From Flaveria trinervia (Eukaryota; Streptophyta; Magnoliopsida; Asterales; Asteraceae), in NCBI GenBank assembly GCA_025506515.1, contig CM046451.1, forward strand, positions 38,898,595-38,962,594: a stretch of 64,000 nucleotides of DNA, read 5' to 3'. Made by a program: the position numbers and the translations under genes. The notes beneath the pieces are model-generated. The model saw only the letters and a program-made list of their open reading frames with translations, made no database searches and had not been told where the DNA came from. This document shows, one piece after another, positions 46,163-57,399 of the stretch; position 1 is the first letter of the stretch, and each line of letters starts with the position of its first letter.

Positions 46163-47070
46163 TTTTTTGGTTGTGTGACTTGGTGGTTCGGGTGATTGAA
46201 AGATGAAAACGTTTAAGCTCAACGGGGCTAACTAAAGTTGACGTTCGGGTAAGGAAAATTAAAGAGAATGGTTGGGGCTGAAATGGTTAAGGTCACCTAG
46301 TGCGTAACTCATTTTTATGCAACAAATACTAATTAGTGTCTTGAAATGTACACCCAAAGCAAGTTGTAATCACATGTATCATATGGAACCCTCAATTAAA
46401 TCCAGAATGAAAGTAGAATTGCAATTTGCAAAAGCTGTTTAAGGCTCAAATATAAACTCACATATGGATGGAATTGGGTAAAAGTGTTTCATTTTACATG
46501 ATTAAATATTTTACTAGATTATTATTGCTTTTAAGGATATCACAAAAAAACATTTTCAGTTTTATTTGGACATCATTAATTTACTTCTTTATTTCCCAAA
46601 AACGTATATTATAATTTGGTTCATCAAAATTATATTAAGTTTTTGGTTTCTTGTCATAAAAATTACTTGTTAAGTGATATTTTCCTAAAATTTAAATTTG
46701 GACCTTTTTAGCAAAGTCAAATGCATTACTCCCATCCCCACACTTAATATTCACATTGTCCACATTGTGATTAACATAATCTAGATCGAGAAGGGGTAAT
46801 GAAATAACTCCCGAAAAAATAATGAATTATCACTTGTGTTGGTTGCCCTTGCTTTGGTGGAATCTTCGGGATCACTGAAATGTCATCAATGTACTGAAAG
46901 CATTAAAATCCTAAACACACAAAATAAAAAAAAACAAAATGACATAAATTAAAAGATAGATTGGCACGAAGCAACTATGCCAGGTCCCCGAAAATGATAC
47001 AGTTTTCAAGGGTTTTATGGTGGGATATCCCCCCACTCATGGTGCATTTGGTTCCTCATGTACGTGACAT
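46163..47070. other. Element F AT-rich stretch without a supported gene
   Basis: Mostly AT-rich, with poly-A runs near 46920. No ORF or repeat that I could support. Confidence 0.5.
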
Positions 47071-47076
47071 CGTTGC

Positions 47077-48172
47077 TCAGGTCATCGACTCGCGAATGCA
47101 GATTTTCGACTCGGTTGAAGGCTCGTTGGGCATATTCAAATGATCGCATTGCATGGTTGCTAGTGGTTGGATTGACTCATAAAGGCCTAACATGGTTAGG
47201 AATTCCCTTGTACGTGAACTTGAAGATCCAGCTCTAGCTCCTTCCTGCTGTATTGGCATGTCGAGATCCATAATTATTTCTTCGGGGTCCGCCGGATCCC
47301 AGATTTGTCCCTTCTTATCTATGAATCTAGGTGCCCATTTGGTAGGCTCGTCACCATGTACATACTTGTGCAAATGCTCAAGTAAACAGTCTCGACATCA
47401 CTCCTTCAGTTCCCTAAGTGTTGTAACCATAGCTCTCGTATAAGTTTAAAATCTAGCTTCCTCCAACATGGGCGTTGGAGCACCTGCAAAAGCATTCCTG
47501 GCAAAAAGATTACAAAACAAATACCCAGTATTACATGGCAACGGATTGACCATACAATATAAAATGAAAAAGTCCCTGAAATTAACAACTCCCTCGCTTT
47601 GACCACAAGCTGTTATGGAATGACTGAGTAACCGATGAATGTATCATAACAGTGGGTCTCGTATCTGACTACTTTTTGTTTTACTCGAGTTGAACCCTCC
47701 GGTTCCAATCCGCTCCCAAAACGCTTTCCTCATTGCACCACTTTCCGCGTCTTTACTTTCCTCGTCCGGGAAGGTATGGTACGCCGCATTCCAGATATTG
47801 CTTCCTCCTCCATTTCTTGTTTGGCGTAGATTTCGAGATAGACACTGAACAAGGCAATGGATGTTTTGTGCAACATCCAGCAAGTCTGAATGAAACTGCA
47901 TTATTATCCCAAGGGTCAAAGTCTTTCATGCTAAATTTGAATGATGCTAAAAATTCAAGAGTTAGTTCATAACGGAAGGCCTATTTTGTAAGAATAAATG
48001 CTTCCACTAAACACTCAATAATGTATTGTATCTTTCTAGCTGTCCGACAGCCGCTACTGTTTCTTCATCTGCTTGTAAGTGGGATCTATCGACCCTTTTT
48101 AGTAATCTTTGAAGTCTATCATGACACCATTTCTCGCGTCTCCCTTCAAAATGTAAGTAGGGATGATTCATG
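47077..48172 (-). pseudogene. Element F post-pol ORF remnant
   Basis: On the - strand an ATG at 48172 opens MNHPYLHFEGRREKWCHDRL, running to a stop about 55 codons on. Further pieces at 47919-47644 (ENAMRKAFW-like region with WNAAYHTFPDEE), 47606-47406 and 47373-47077 (KWAPRFIDKKGQIWDPADPE) look like one decayed protein spread over three frames. Athila elements often carry an ORF in this place, but I see no clear membrane protein signature and cannot name a domain. Confidence 0.35.
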
Positions 48173-48199
48173 ATCCTTAAATTTTTTTAAAAGTAAGTT

Positions 48200-49030
48200 A
48201 ATCTATACAAAACAAATTTCTTGAACAGTTTCATGATGGTAGTGAATTCCATGTATTTTTCAAGACATAATATCATAATGATTCAACTCATGTTCAAAAA
48301 TAGTTGAAAATTCATCATCCAAGGAAAAATTGTTGAACATGGGGGTGCGTTTTGTGAAATGTGAGGGTGCGATTAACATGGTTAGGCATGAAATCTTGAC
48401 TTGAGCAGCGTGGTTTTGTTTGTAAATCTTTGATTAAGCATGGGTTTAACATTCTCTTGCTTTAACAATAAAAAATTATACGTTTAACCTTCTAATCACT
48501 TGTTAATAATTCAAGATACTCAAAATATATATAGTGTTTAATACCACCTGTGGATTCTTATAACTTGAACATGATTAACAAAGATTTCACTACGAATTAT
48601 GAAGATAGTCTTGTTAACAATAAAAGAAAACAAACAAATTAACTAACTAAACAAACAAATTAACTAACTAAACAAACTAATAACTAACCAAACATACTAA
48701 TTAACATTAATCTACTACAAGAATAAACACGAACAAGTAGGTAGAAAGCATTCATCATTCCGTAATACGTTTATGAACAAGTCTTTATACATAATTGCTA
48801 GGATTTCGGTTGTTTAGAGACCTAATCACCTAACTACATGTAAATGAATATCATAACGATAGGAATTAGCATACTAACCTCTTGATCATATACTCTTGAA
48901 AGATGAAAGTAAAATGAAAAAAAAGGTGAAAATGGAAGTAGATATGAACTTTGCAGGCAATGAAGTCGGTTTTTAACATGCACAATTGATGGGGAACAAG
49001 ATAAAAGGCTGAAAATTGTCAGATGGTGTC
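48200..49030. other. Element F noncoding stretch
   Basis: AT-rich, with a short AACTAACTAAACAAAC-type repeat near 48635-48700. No gene is supported. Confidence 0.5.
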
Positions 49031-49039
49031 AATTTTTGT

Positions 49040-49082
49040 CGAACACGGGGGTGTGCCTCCTTAGGCACGGGGCCGTGCTTAA
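49040..49082. repeat. Element F palindromic motif, copy downstream of the small ORF
   Basis: Two motif copies: the variant ACACGGGGGTGTGCC, then GGCACGGGGCCGTGC with inverted 6-base arms. This is the same motif as in the F U3. Confidence 0.7.
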
Positions 49083-49343
49083 GTGATGTTGATCGGTTTT
49101 AGTGTTTTGTTGTTCTGTTTTTTAGTTTCGCATGTTACGCAATTTTCCCAGTTAAGTTTTATTACTTCCAAATCATCAGAAAAGATACGAAAATAGTCCT
49201 AAAGTTAAATAGCACAAGCCAAACTGAAAATTACATTTCCTAGGGTCCTACGGTTACATGATATGTTAAAAGCTGAGAATATGAAACATCAAAACCAGAC
49301 TCTTTAATGCGCATAAGTGCACTTAGCACGTCACGAATTAATT

Positions 49344-49634
49344 CTAAAAGAAGCCTCCACACATTTCGTGTGGAAGGTTTGGGATGGGATAGTGAGAAGT
49401 ATGGTTGCTTAATTTCGCAAGCTGACGGTTAATGGAAATGAGTTCCTCGCCCATGTGTTGAACTGTTTGGATAAGTTCAGCTAAGCGTTGGGATGCAACG
49501 AGGTTCATTTCAGTCAATTGCTTGATAAGTTCATGTAGCTTGAAGAAGTATTCTTGAGTCGTTGGCTCTCGTGTTTCAGAACGCGGTTTCTTCACAGGAT
49601 TCCAGTTGGAACTTCCGTGACTTGATTCTTTCAT
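49344..49634 (-). CDS. Element F small coiled-coil ORF (96 codons)
   Basis: Intact frame starting MKESSHGSSNWNPVKK. Residues 25-75 (EYFFKLHELIKQLTEMN, then RLAELIQTVQHMGEELISIN) form a likely leucine-rich coiled coil. The N-terminus is basic and no signal peptide is visible. The ATG is about 60 bases downstream of a TATA box (49690-49700) and the F palindromic motif (49725-49760), so it may have its own transcript. I do not recognise the product; it may be a first exon of the post-pol ORF. Length and intactness could be chance. Confidence 0.4.
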   Translation of the reverse strand: MKESSHGSSNWNPVKKPRSETREPTTQEYFFKLHELIKQLTEMNLVASQRLAELIQTVQHMGEELISINRQLAKLSNHTSHYPIPNLPHEMCGGFF

Positions 49635-49689
49635 TTTTCAGACATTTTTAAATAGGAATGGGTGTGATGAAAGAATGGAACAAGTGTGG

Positions 49690-49760
49690 TATTTATATAC
49701 AGGTCATGGAAAGTGAACACAGTGGCGTGCTTGGCTAGGCACAACCACGTGCTTGTTAGA
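49690..49760 (-). promoter_or_regulatory. Candidate internal promoter of element F
   Basis: On the - strand GTATATAAATACC (TATA at 49691-49700) lies upstream of the 96-codon ORF. It is preceded by two imperfect copies of the F palindrome (GGCACAACCACGTGC and GTGGCGTGCTTGGC, 49722-49758). A better copy is at 61146-61163, now separated by element E. Confidence 0.5.
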
Positions 49761-49823
49761 ATTCGTCTTAAATTCGACCTGCAACGTTCTAGAGTCGTAG
49801 CGGAGATTGTAAAAAAAGGTTTC

Positions 49824-50538
49824 TGTTAGGACCTGGTATTTGAACGAAATACCTAGTGATTAGCGTGTAAACCAGATCAAATAGTGCGGAATCCTATTTG
49901 ATTGGTGATCCAATCAGGAGAAACACACGAAGAATCAATCAGAATTGAAACTCACGTTAGAAATCGATGGGAATCGATCTAATGTGTTCTATGAACTCGG
50001 AGAACGAATTGTGAGGCTTCTGGAACGTCTAGGGTACGTTGGAGTCGTAAGTAATCAAAAGCTCTCTATTTTCACGAATGGGTTGTATTTATAGGTTAGT
50101 ATTATTCAATCGTGCGACTGAACCATTAGTATGGTTCAGTCGTGCGATTGAACCATGCGGTTGATTCATTCGCACGATTGAGTATTCAGTCGTGCGACTG
50201 AGTTAATCTCATGTTATAATCATACGACTGATCCAGTCTCCTGGTTCCTTCGTGTGACTGAGTCATTCTATGAAGTTATTCATGCGTATGGTCCATTCGC
50301 ATGGGCCACTCGCATGAGAACTTCATTCTGTTAACTTTGATTGCATTAATTAAATAATATAACATTATGTATAACACTTCAAACAACATAAATCAAATTA
50401 ACCAATTCAATGTCAACTCAGTAATGAAATATGAAACATTATAAATATCAAACAAAGCAATATCATTTCATTAATCATTTCAAGCATTACCTCAGAATCA
50501 GACAAACAAGATCTATTACATTCATATCATGATCTAGG
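49824..50538 (-). repeat. Element E 3' LTR, missing its U3 tip
   Basis: TGTTAGGACC ... GATCTAGG on the + strand. The 5' LTR goes on for a further 20 bases (GACATACATGTATCAACA) that are absent here; ORF3 DNA joins directly, so the PPT is lost too. The U3 array TTCAGTCGTGCGACTGAA is at about 50107-50320. The TATA box CTATAAATA is at 50086-50094 on the - strand. Confidence 0.88.
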
Positions 50539-51482
50539 TGGAATAGGCATATCGTCTCCAGCATCCCACTTTATCATCATCTGAGTCATGAGTGGGTAGT
50601 GCTATCTGTTCCACATCAGAGTCACTATCATCGTGACGCCACTTTCTCTTTGCTGGCACCCCGTAGTCATCCCGGGCAAGATGACCAAACAACCTCTCAT
50701 AGGAGGTTTCAACTTGCTTTCCCCTGTACACTTTCATCCTCCCAGGGTAGTATCATCCATCACCTCGAGGACTACCGCATCCTCCTTTTCTTCGGCAGGG
50801 AGGGAAGCTTCTAATCTATGATCATCTGCATTAAACCTGGGTACATACAGAAGCCTTCCTTCCCTTTCCCCTTGATGTTCTCCACCAGATAGTTGAAGAT
50901 CATCTTGGAGAAGCTGAACGAATAGTTCAGCACCAACATAACGTACACATTCTGCATCTGGTCAGACAGCTCATCAAAACCTCCCTTTCTGGAAGCTATG
51001 CATTTAAGCAGCACGTGCGCAAGATATTTAAACTGGGGACAGAGGTTACTCTGTTGAGTACCCCAGAATTGATGTCCCCAGAGTATTTGCTCTAAGAAAG
51101 CATCCTCTGACTGTGAGGGGTGTAATCGAATCGGACAATCAGCTTCATCCCCCAACTGTAGTACGATCCTTAGATCCTCCTCTGAAATAGTAATAGCCTC
51201 TCCAAATATGGTACTTCTGATGCAATGAGGCTCAGACGATCTATCAACTATAGTGCCTTCCCAGAAGGCTTGCTGAATGGATCGATACGGAGTGAAAGGA
51301 GTAGATATGGCATGTGCAATCCTTGATCTCAGTAGGAATGAGATTATGCCAGAGAAATCAACAGCGTTTCTGGATGTCAAGTCCAGATCAGCACATATAT
51401 TGTGTTCGTGCTCATAATCCATCGACTCGCCATCTGTTACACAAAGATAGTAAACATTAGTACCATTGGCTAAGAAAGTCAT
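50539..51482 (-). pseudogene. Element E ORF3, N-terminal part; 3' end deleted into the LTR
   Basis: Open for 223 codons from 51482; the first conserved residues lie after the Met at about 51422 (MDYEHEHNICAD). The sequence VDFSGIISFLLRSRIAHAIS ... AFWEGTI ... ISEEDLRIVLQLGDEADCP follows the A/B/D ORF3 pattern. Near the end FCMYPGLMQMIID matches MYPRFLQHII of A. TAG near 50811 stops the frame, then a second open piece (50737-50534) has a charged SDSDVEQIALPTHDSDDD tail and runs into LTR sequence. No membrane segment seen. A deletion removed the C-terminal half. Confidence 0.65.
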
Positions 51483-51499
51483 GAAAACCTTAGGCTTGA

Positions 51500-51790
51500 A
51501 GAAAATCTTTCTATCATGCGATTGAGATTGTGCGACTGAGGTTCAGTCGTGCGATTGAACAGTGGGAAAGGGGTTCAGTCGTGCGATTGAACCGTGCGAA
51601 TGGGACTCAGTCGTGCGACTGATCCCATACGTACCCCTGAGTGTGCGACTGGGCTCCTACGTATATACCTCACGCGTTACACCAGTCGTGCGACTGACCT
51701 TCATACGCATGGTTCAGTCGTACGATTAAGGAGTTTGAGCCCTTCAGTCGTGCGACTGAAGTTCATCACTCTGTCCATTCGCATGATGTA
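51500..51790 (-). repeat. Element E motif array inside the ORF3 leader
   Basis: About ten copies or variants of TTCAGTCGTGCGACTGAA or its half TCGTGCGACTGA between the candidate internal TATA and the ORF3 frame. Confidence 0.8.
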
Positions 51791-52141
51791 CTGACTATTC
51801 AATCAAAATCACTTTTTCCCCATTTTTGAGTTTTAGACATCGTTATCTGGTTCATTGACTCGTAATACATTCTTAAACCACCTACATCGTTACTTTCGTT
51901 TGTTTGAGTCATTTAGGTAGGTATTTAGTCAGTTAAGTCTCGGTTACTTTGCGAGTCCGAATGTACCGTTTTTCATCAAATTAAAAGTTATGGGAGTGCA
52001 CCTATACCGTAAATTACCTGTAGAGCGATGTAGATGGTCAGTAATCAAGAAACGGGGGGTTTAGAGATCAATTGAAATTTTTGCAATTCGTGCGATTCAG
52101 GGGATTTTGAAGGTGGTGAGTCTTGCGACCGATCTCCCTTC

Positions 52142-52150
52142 TATTTATAT
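52142..52150 (-). promoter_or_regulatory. TATA box of candidate internal promoter in element E
   Basis: On the - strand AATATAAATAGAAG, next to a motif cluster at 52165-52400. On the + strand the local order CTATTTATA..., ATTCAATGGTGCGACTGA mirrors GTATTTATA..., ATTCAATCGTGCGACTGA in the LTR (60658-60695), which suggests a shared promoter module. Confidence 0.55.
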
Positions 52151-52159
52151 TAACCCTAG

Positions 52160-52410
52160 ATTCAATGGTGCGACTGAGCTCATACGCACCTTTCAGTCGT
52201 GCAAGTGGGACTCAGTTGTGCGATTGGTTCAGTCGTCCTTCTTCAGTCGTCCGACTGAATCTCAGTCGTGCGACTGACTCACTCATTCGCCCTTAATCAT
52301 CTGTGGGGCAATGGGCCAACGTATGGGCCATTCGGTTGAATAGTCCATGTTCATGGTCCATTCGTACGAATAGCTTCCATTTGTATGATTGGTCCATACG
52401 GATGGTCATT
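52160..52410 (-). repeat. Element E post-pol motif array
   Basis: Copies and variants of TTCAGTCGTGCGACTGAA near 52164, 52190, 52210, 52240, 52260 and CATTCGTACGAATAG-type variants to 52410. They lie upstream (on the - strand) of the TATA box at 52142-52150. Confidence 0.8.
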
Positions 52411-52439
52411 TGTGCGAATAGGTCATATTATTAACTTTT

Positions 52440-54010
52440 CTGCCAATTTGAATATTTAACTTTTAAAATCCCTTTAATTGCATAAATTTACGTTATGAAC
52501 AGTTGATCATCTTAGACATGACGTTTTGACTTGAAAACCTTTTTATCACCTCAGACGTGACTTATTAACTTTTAAAACATATGTGGTCATCTCAGACATG
52601 ACCCTGTTAGTGAGTTGATCCCTTACTGATTTTCTTGATGTAATCCGAAAAACAAACAAACTAAAACGACTGACTAAATTAGAAAATTAAACTAAATAAT
52701 AAAAATTCTTTTTGCTTGTGAGAGATAAGTCCTGAGATGGAAATCTACGGATTTGGTTCCGGAATAAACAGCTTTACTTAGATTGACCATACCTGGACCA
52801 ATTCAATTTTGGAATCATACAGGCAGTTTAAATCAGTTTGGACTTGTTATCAAAATCTTTTGATGCTCAATTCATGGTGTTCATCCAGAGTCATTTGCAA
52901 CTTTAGGAATCATACTGAAGCTCTTAGATTTCCATATTGATTCAAACTTTCCAGAATTGCAGTCACAATGATTGTCAATATTTTGTCCACTTAAATCAAT
53001 ACACAGACTTTTGACCCAAACTGGTGATTGTTTTAGGTTTAATTATTTCAACTAACTTTGTGGATCCCACACTTATATGGTAAGCAACATTCCTCAGGAG
53101 CTTTTGAGCGGTTACGGGTATTATTACAAGGAGAGACCATTCTTAGAGCTTTCAAAGAGAAGCCAGTCCTCAGGTCAGTGCCATCGCACAGCAGAGACGC
53201 GGCAAACAACAATGAATTCTAGAATATCTAGGTTATGCTTATCCTCTAGTCAGTGCCATCGCACAGCAGAGAGGCACACAACCTATCTCCTTGTTAGAGC
53301 AGCTTAATTTTATGTTGCACAAATGCACCAACAACATAAGTCATTAGCTTGATAGCATTTTTATTTCATTTTTTGCTTTGCTCTATTTATGGTCATCCGC
53401 AAACATTTGTGGCGTTTACATGCTCATTACCTTATTGGAATATTGTTGATTGTGTTAACCGTGAAAAGATGGAGCCCACCGTCAGTTGAACCCCTTAGTT
53501 GATCTTGAGATCACCAGTCAGGTCTAATCATCTATTGTGTTGAATCTAAGACATATCAATTGTGGTCTAGCAACCTCTAGGTCTACTCTCATTGTGTACC
53601 TTAAGAGTTACCAGTTTTTCTATCATCTTCCCTTTTATATTGCTTAGACTACACAGACTTATACTTTGAATTTTTGCACCTTTCTAAATTAATATTTCAA
53701 AGTCCCTCTTGATTTGTTCCTGTGTACTATCATATTCCAAAGGGTTTGAATCGGTATCACAGATACGATCTACCTTATATCAGCTTTCCACTCCTTCTAC
53801 CTCGTTTTTTTTAATGTTAACTTGCTGACTTATTCTCCCCCTAAAATACTAAAATCATAACTGGGTTAATTATTTTAGGATTTTAATAACCAGCAAAATA
53901 ACATGAGTTTAAATGAAACAGACTAAAATAGACGAATAATAAAAGAAAAATTAACTAACCTACATCGGACTACACATGATCATCATGAGGAATAACATCA
54001 TTTTTCTTTT
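52440..54010. other. Element E pol-ORF3 spacer without a supported gene
   Basis: AT-rich with no ORF. It holds a 24-base direct repeat (GTCAGTGCCATCGCACAGCA plus GAGA) at 53174-53197 and 53249-53272, and a PPT-like TTTTAGGGGGAGAATAAG on the - strand at about 53828-53846. Confidence 0.6.
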
Positions 54011-54634
54011 TAACGCCGTTGACCTCTAGCAAATATTGAAAACGTGGTTTATCAAAGCTTTAGTGTAGAGGTCAGCGCGTTGAAAATCAGTATTAATTTT
54101 TACCACATCAATTAAGTTCATTTCAAAACAGTCTCTTATGAAATGGTATTTAATACCGATATATTGGTCTTAGGATGTTGGACCGGATTTTTAGTTACTG
54201 CAATTGCAGCAGAGTTATCAACACAAATAGGAGTATAGGAGAACTTAAACCGTAATCCCGCATTTGCTGTTGAATCCAGATGATTTGTGAACAGCACTTG
54301 CAGCACAACATATTCGGCTTCACAGGTGGACAATGCAACCGATGTCTGTTTCTTACACTGCCAAGTCACTAGTCTTCCCCAAAGAATTGACACCCTGCGG
54401 ATGTAGACTTGTAGTTCATCTTGCAGCCTCCGTAATCCGAGTCACTATACGCCGTGAGCTCAAAATCATCATCATGAGGATACCAAACCCAAGTAGGGTG
54501 TACCCTTTAGATAGCGAAAAATCCTTTTGACCCCGATCAGATGATTGACCTTACGTTTAGCCTGATACTAGAACATAAACATGTAGCATACATGATATCA
54601 GGTCTTGAGGCGGTGAGATACATGAGGGATCCAA
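54011..54634 (-). pseudogene. Element E RNase H
   Basis: The segment 54393-54136 has LVTWQCKKQTSVALSTCEAE and ICVDNSAAIAVTKNPVQHP, the copia RNase H. The connection domain before it (RPDIMYAT-like sequence near 54600, SDYGGCKM-like near 54430) is spread over frames. Several indels and stops break it; the natural end is near 54020. Confidence 0.78.
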
Positions 54635-55501
54635 TCATTCTCGGTACATCGTGGCATCTACAATATCTCCATTTTCATTAGGTGCTATGTCGTGATTCGT
54701 AGCAAGTGGAGTACCAGCAGCAGATGCATTCTCCATGTCAAAGAGATTGAGAATGTTTCCTACATACTTGGTCTGATGTAGAAAGATCCCATTTGGTGTT
54801 TGATCCACCTGTAGCCCGAGAAAGAACTTCATCTCCCCCATAGCACTCATCTCAAACTCTTTCTTCATAACTGCTTCAAACTCGTTGCATAACTCTTCGT
54901 TCTTTGAACCGAAAACTATGTCATCAACATAGATCTGTACCAGCAGTAGGTCGCCATCTTTCTCTTTAATGAACAGCGTGCAATCAAGAACTCCCCTGCG
55001 AAAGCCGTGTTTCACAAGATGAGTAGAGAGTTTCTCATACCAAGCTCTTGGAGCTTGATGAAGCCCGTATAAAGCCTTGTCTAGCTTGTAGACTCTATCC
55101 CGATGATAAGGATCTTCAAATCCCTCGGGTTGACTTACATAGACTGTTTCTCTGATTTCCCCATGAAGGAATGCACTCTTCACATCTAATTGATAGACTT
55201 TAATCTTCATGTACGATGCATAGGCAAGGAAGATACGAATGGCTTCCATTCTTGCCACGGGTGCAAACACCTCATTGTAATCAATTCTCTCGACTTGGCG
55301 AAAACCCTGAACCACCAGTCGAGCTTTGTTCCTGATAATGACCCCTTGGTCATCCTTCTTGCATTTCAAGACCCATTTGGTGCCAATGACTTTAGCACCT
55401 TTAGGTCTATCAACCAGAGTCCATACACCTAACTTCTTGAACTGAAGGAGTTCTTCTTGCATTGCCCTCACCCATGCCTCATCATTTAGTGCTTCACTGA
55501 C
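54635..55501 (-). pseudogene. Element E reverse transcriptase
   Basis: 278 open codons, the best preserved RT in the window: EELLQFKKLGVWTLVDRPKG, NKARLVVQGFRQVERIDYNE, YQLDVKSAFLHGEI, KLDKALYGLHQAPRAWYEKL and intact YVDD at 54920-54931, then FFLGLQVDQTPNGIF. TAA near 55501 cuts it from the integrase linker, and a stop near 54635 ends it within the connection domain. Confidence 0.9.
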
Positions 55502-57340
55502 TTATTTTGGCTCAAACTGTGAGACAAAACACCGATAAGCACCATCATGAATATATCCCTTCTCCATAACTGAGGCGTAATCAGCTGAGTATAGCTGATT
55601 TTGGGTTTGTACTCCTGATCTGACGTCTCCAATGACATTGCCTAAGGGATGATAGACGTTTAGTCGTGATCCTGGAGTAGTAGGAACAACTACCTCAGAG
55701 CCAAGATTATGAACATTTGGTTCTGCATCTGAGGTAGTTGGAGTTTGAGGCTCTGAAGTCAAAGGTGCATCACTGGTAGATGCTTGTGGACTTTCAGGAA
55801 CTGGAACCTGTTCCTCCGGACTGTTCTGGTTATCTTCTTCAGCTTTATCTTCAGAGGAGGAGTCACTGTCGTCGACCACTCCCCCTAACTGAGTAGATGA
55901 TTCACCCTGTGAGCTAGATGATGGTGTAATCAAGATATCATACATCATTTGTGTAGCTAACTCGTCATCCGAGGGAGAGAGAGGGATGTTGAAGGACTTG
56001 AAGAATCCATTATAGTCGAAAAAGTAGGCGGGTCCTTTGCCAGTAGGTGGTGTGGTATATCGCTGAACGTCAACATTACACCACACTTCTACTAGACCCG
56101 TTGACTTGTTGTAAACTCGCTTGTTCGGTATGTTGTATCCTAGAAAGATTCCTTCATCTGCCTTCTCTCTGAATTTACCCTCTTGTGTCTTCTTCAGAAG
56201 TGCGCACGACGCGCGAAATGGTTCGAGATACTCCAAGTTCAGTTTGCGTCTTTATAATAGCTCGTAACATGTCGTTCCATGGCGCTTGACTATCAGGACT
56301 CGATTCAGTGTATAACATGCATTTGCCACTACCTCATTCCAGAATTGGATAGGCAGTTTCGAGTCTGCCAGCATAGTCCGTGTTGTCTCTATCAAGCTTC
56401 TATTCTTTCTCTCAGCAACGCCATTCATCTAAGGTGTGTAGGCACAAGTGAATTGATGCACAATTCCCTTTTCCTTGCAGTAGGCCTCCATCCACTGGTT
56501 CTTGAATTCCGTTCCGTTGTCTAAGCGTACTTGTCTAACTTTCAGCTTGTAGAGAGATTCCAGTGTGGTTACCAACTCCTTGAATGACTCAAATGTTTCT
56601 GATTTGAATTTCAGAAACATTACCCAAGTGAACCTTGAGTAGTCATCAGTGACCACAAAACAGTACATGTCGCCTGTAATGCTCTTTGTACTGACTGGAC
56701 CAAACAGATCCATGTGAAGAAGTTCAAGAGGAAGCTATATTGAATGAACTTTCTTTTCCGTATGTGACTTCTTTGTCTGTTTTCCTTTCTTGCAAGCTAC
56801 ACAAAAGTCAGGAAGCAGGAAGTTCTTTACATTAACTCCTCTCACCAGATTCTTCTGAATCAAGTGATTCATCTTCCTTTGACTAATGTGTCCCATTCTC
56901 CTATGCCAGGAGATGGAATCCTTTTCAGTAGCTTTAGATAGAAAACACTGAACCTCATGATCCATTTTAGAACCTATTGACAGATTCAAAACATAAAGAT
57001 CTTTATATCTTGACACAGTCATCAAAACTTGGTCCTTTGGGATCACGTAGTCTTTTTTTAGTACGTAACACTTCTTGTTGTCGAAGATGACTTTAAATCC
57101 CTTATCACATATTTGGGAAATAGAAAGTAAGTTATTTTCTAGTTGTTGAACGTAGTTCACTTTATCAAACTTAACTTTCTGATTCCCCACTTCTCCCTGT
57201 GCTGTGATATAGCCGCCCTTGTTTCCAGCAAACGAAACATGCCCTCCTTTTATTGCTTGACGTTTGATAAAAGAGCCCTGTTTCCTGTCATGTGCCTCGA
57301 TGCTCCGTTGTCTACTATCCACGTGTTAGTTTCAGCACTG
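55502..57340 (-). pseudogene. Element E protease and integrase
   Basis: The protease core near 57335-57285 reads WIVDNGASRHMTG, with DNG in place of DSG. GAG-pre-integrase (WHRRMGHIS with CVACKKGKQ) is in 57322-56735. Integrase: first Asp (HMDLFGP) at about 56713, second Asp (VRLDNGTEF), then a TAG inside the conserved segment just before NGVAER, which holds the Glu near 56410. After a further stop near 56240 the linker 56236-55502 is open for 244 residues. Three or four stops inactivate it. Confidence 0.85.
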
Positions 57341-57399
57341 TATCGAACACCCTACACATACAAAGTAAAGGATTAGTTTGGGTTAGGAACCCAAGCCTT

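Noticed and set aside
49000..49010. Second TATA box after the F motif at 49040-49082
   Set aside because: ATAAAAGG reads as a TATA only on the + strand, opposite to F's coding strand.
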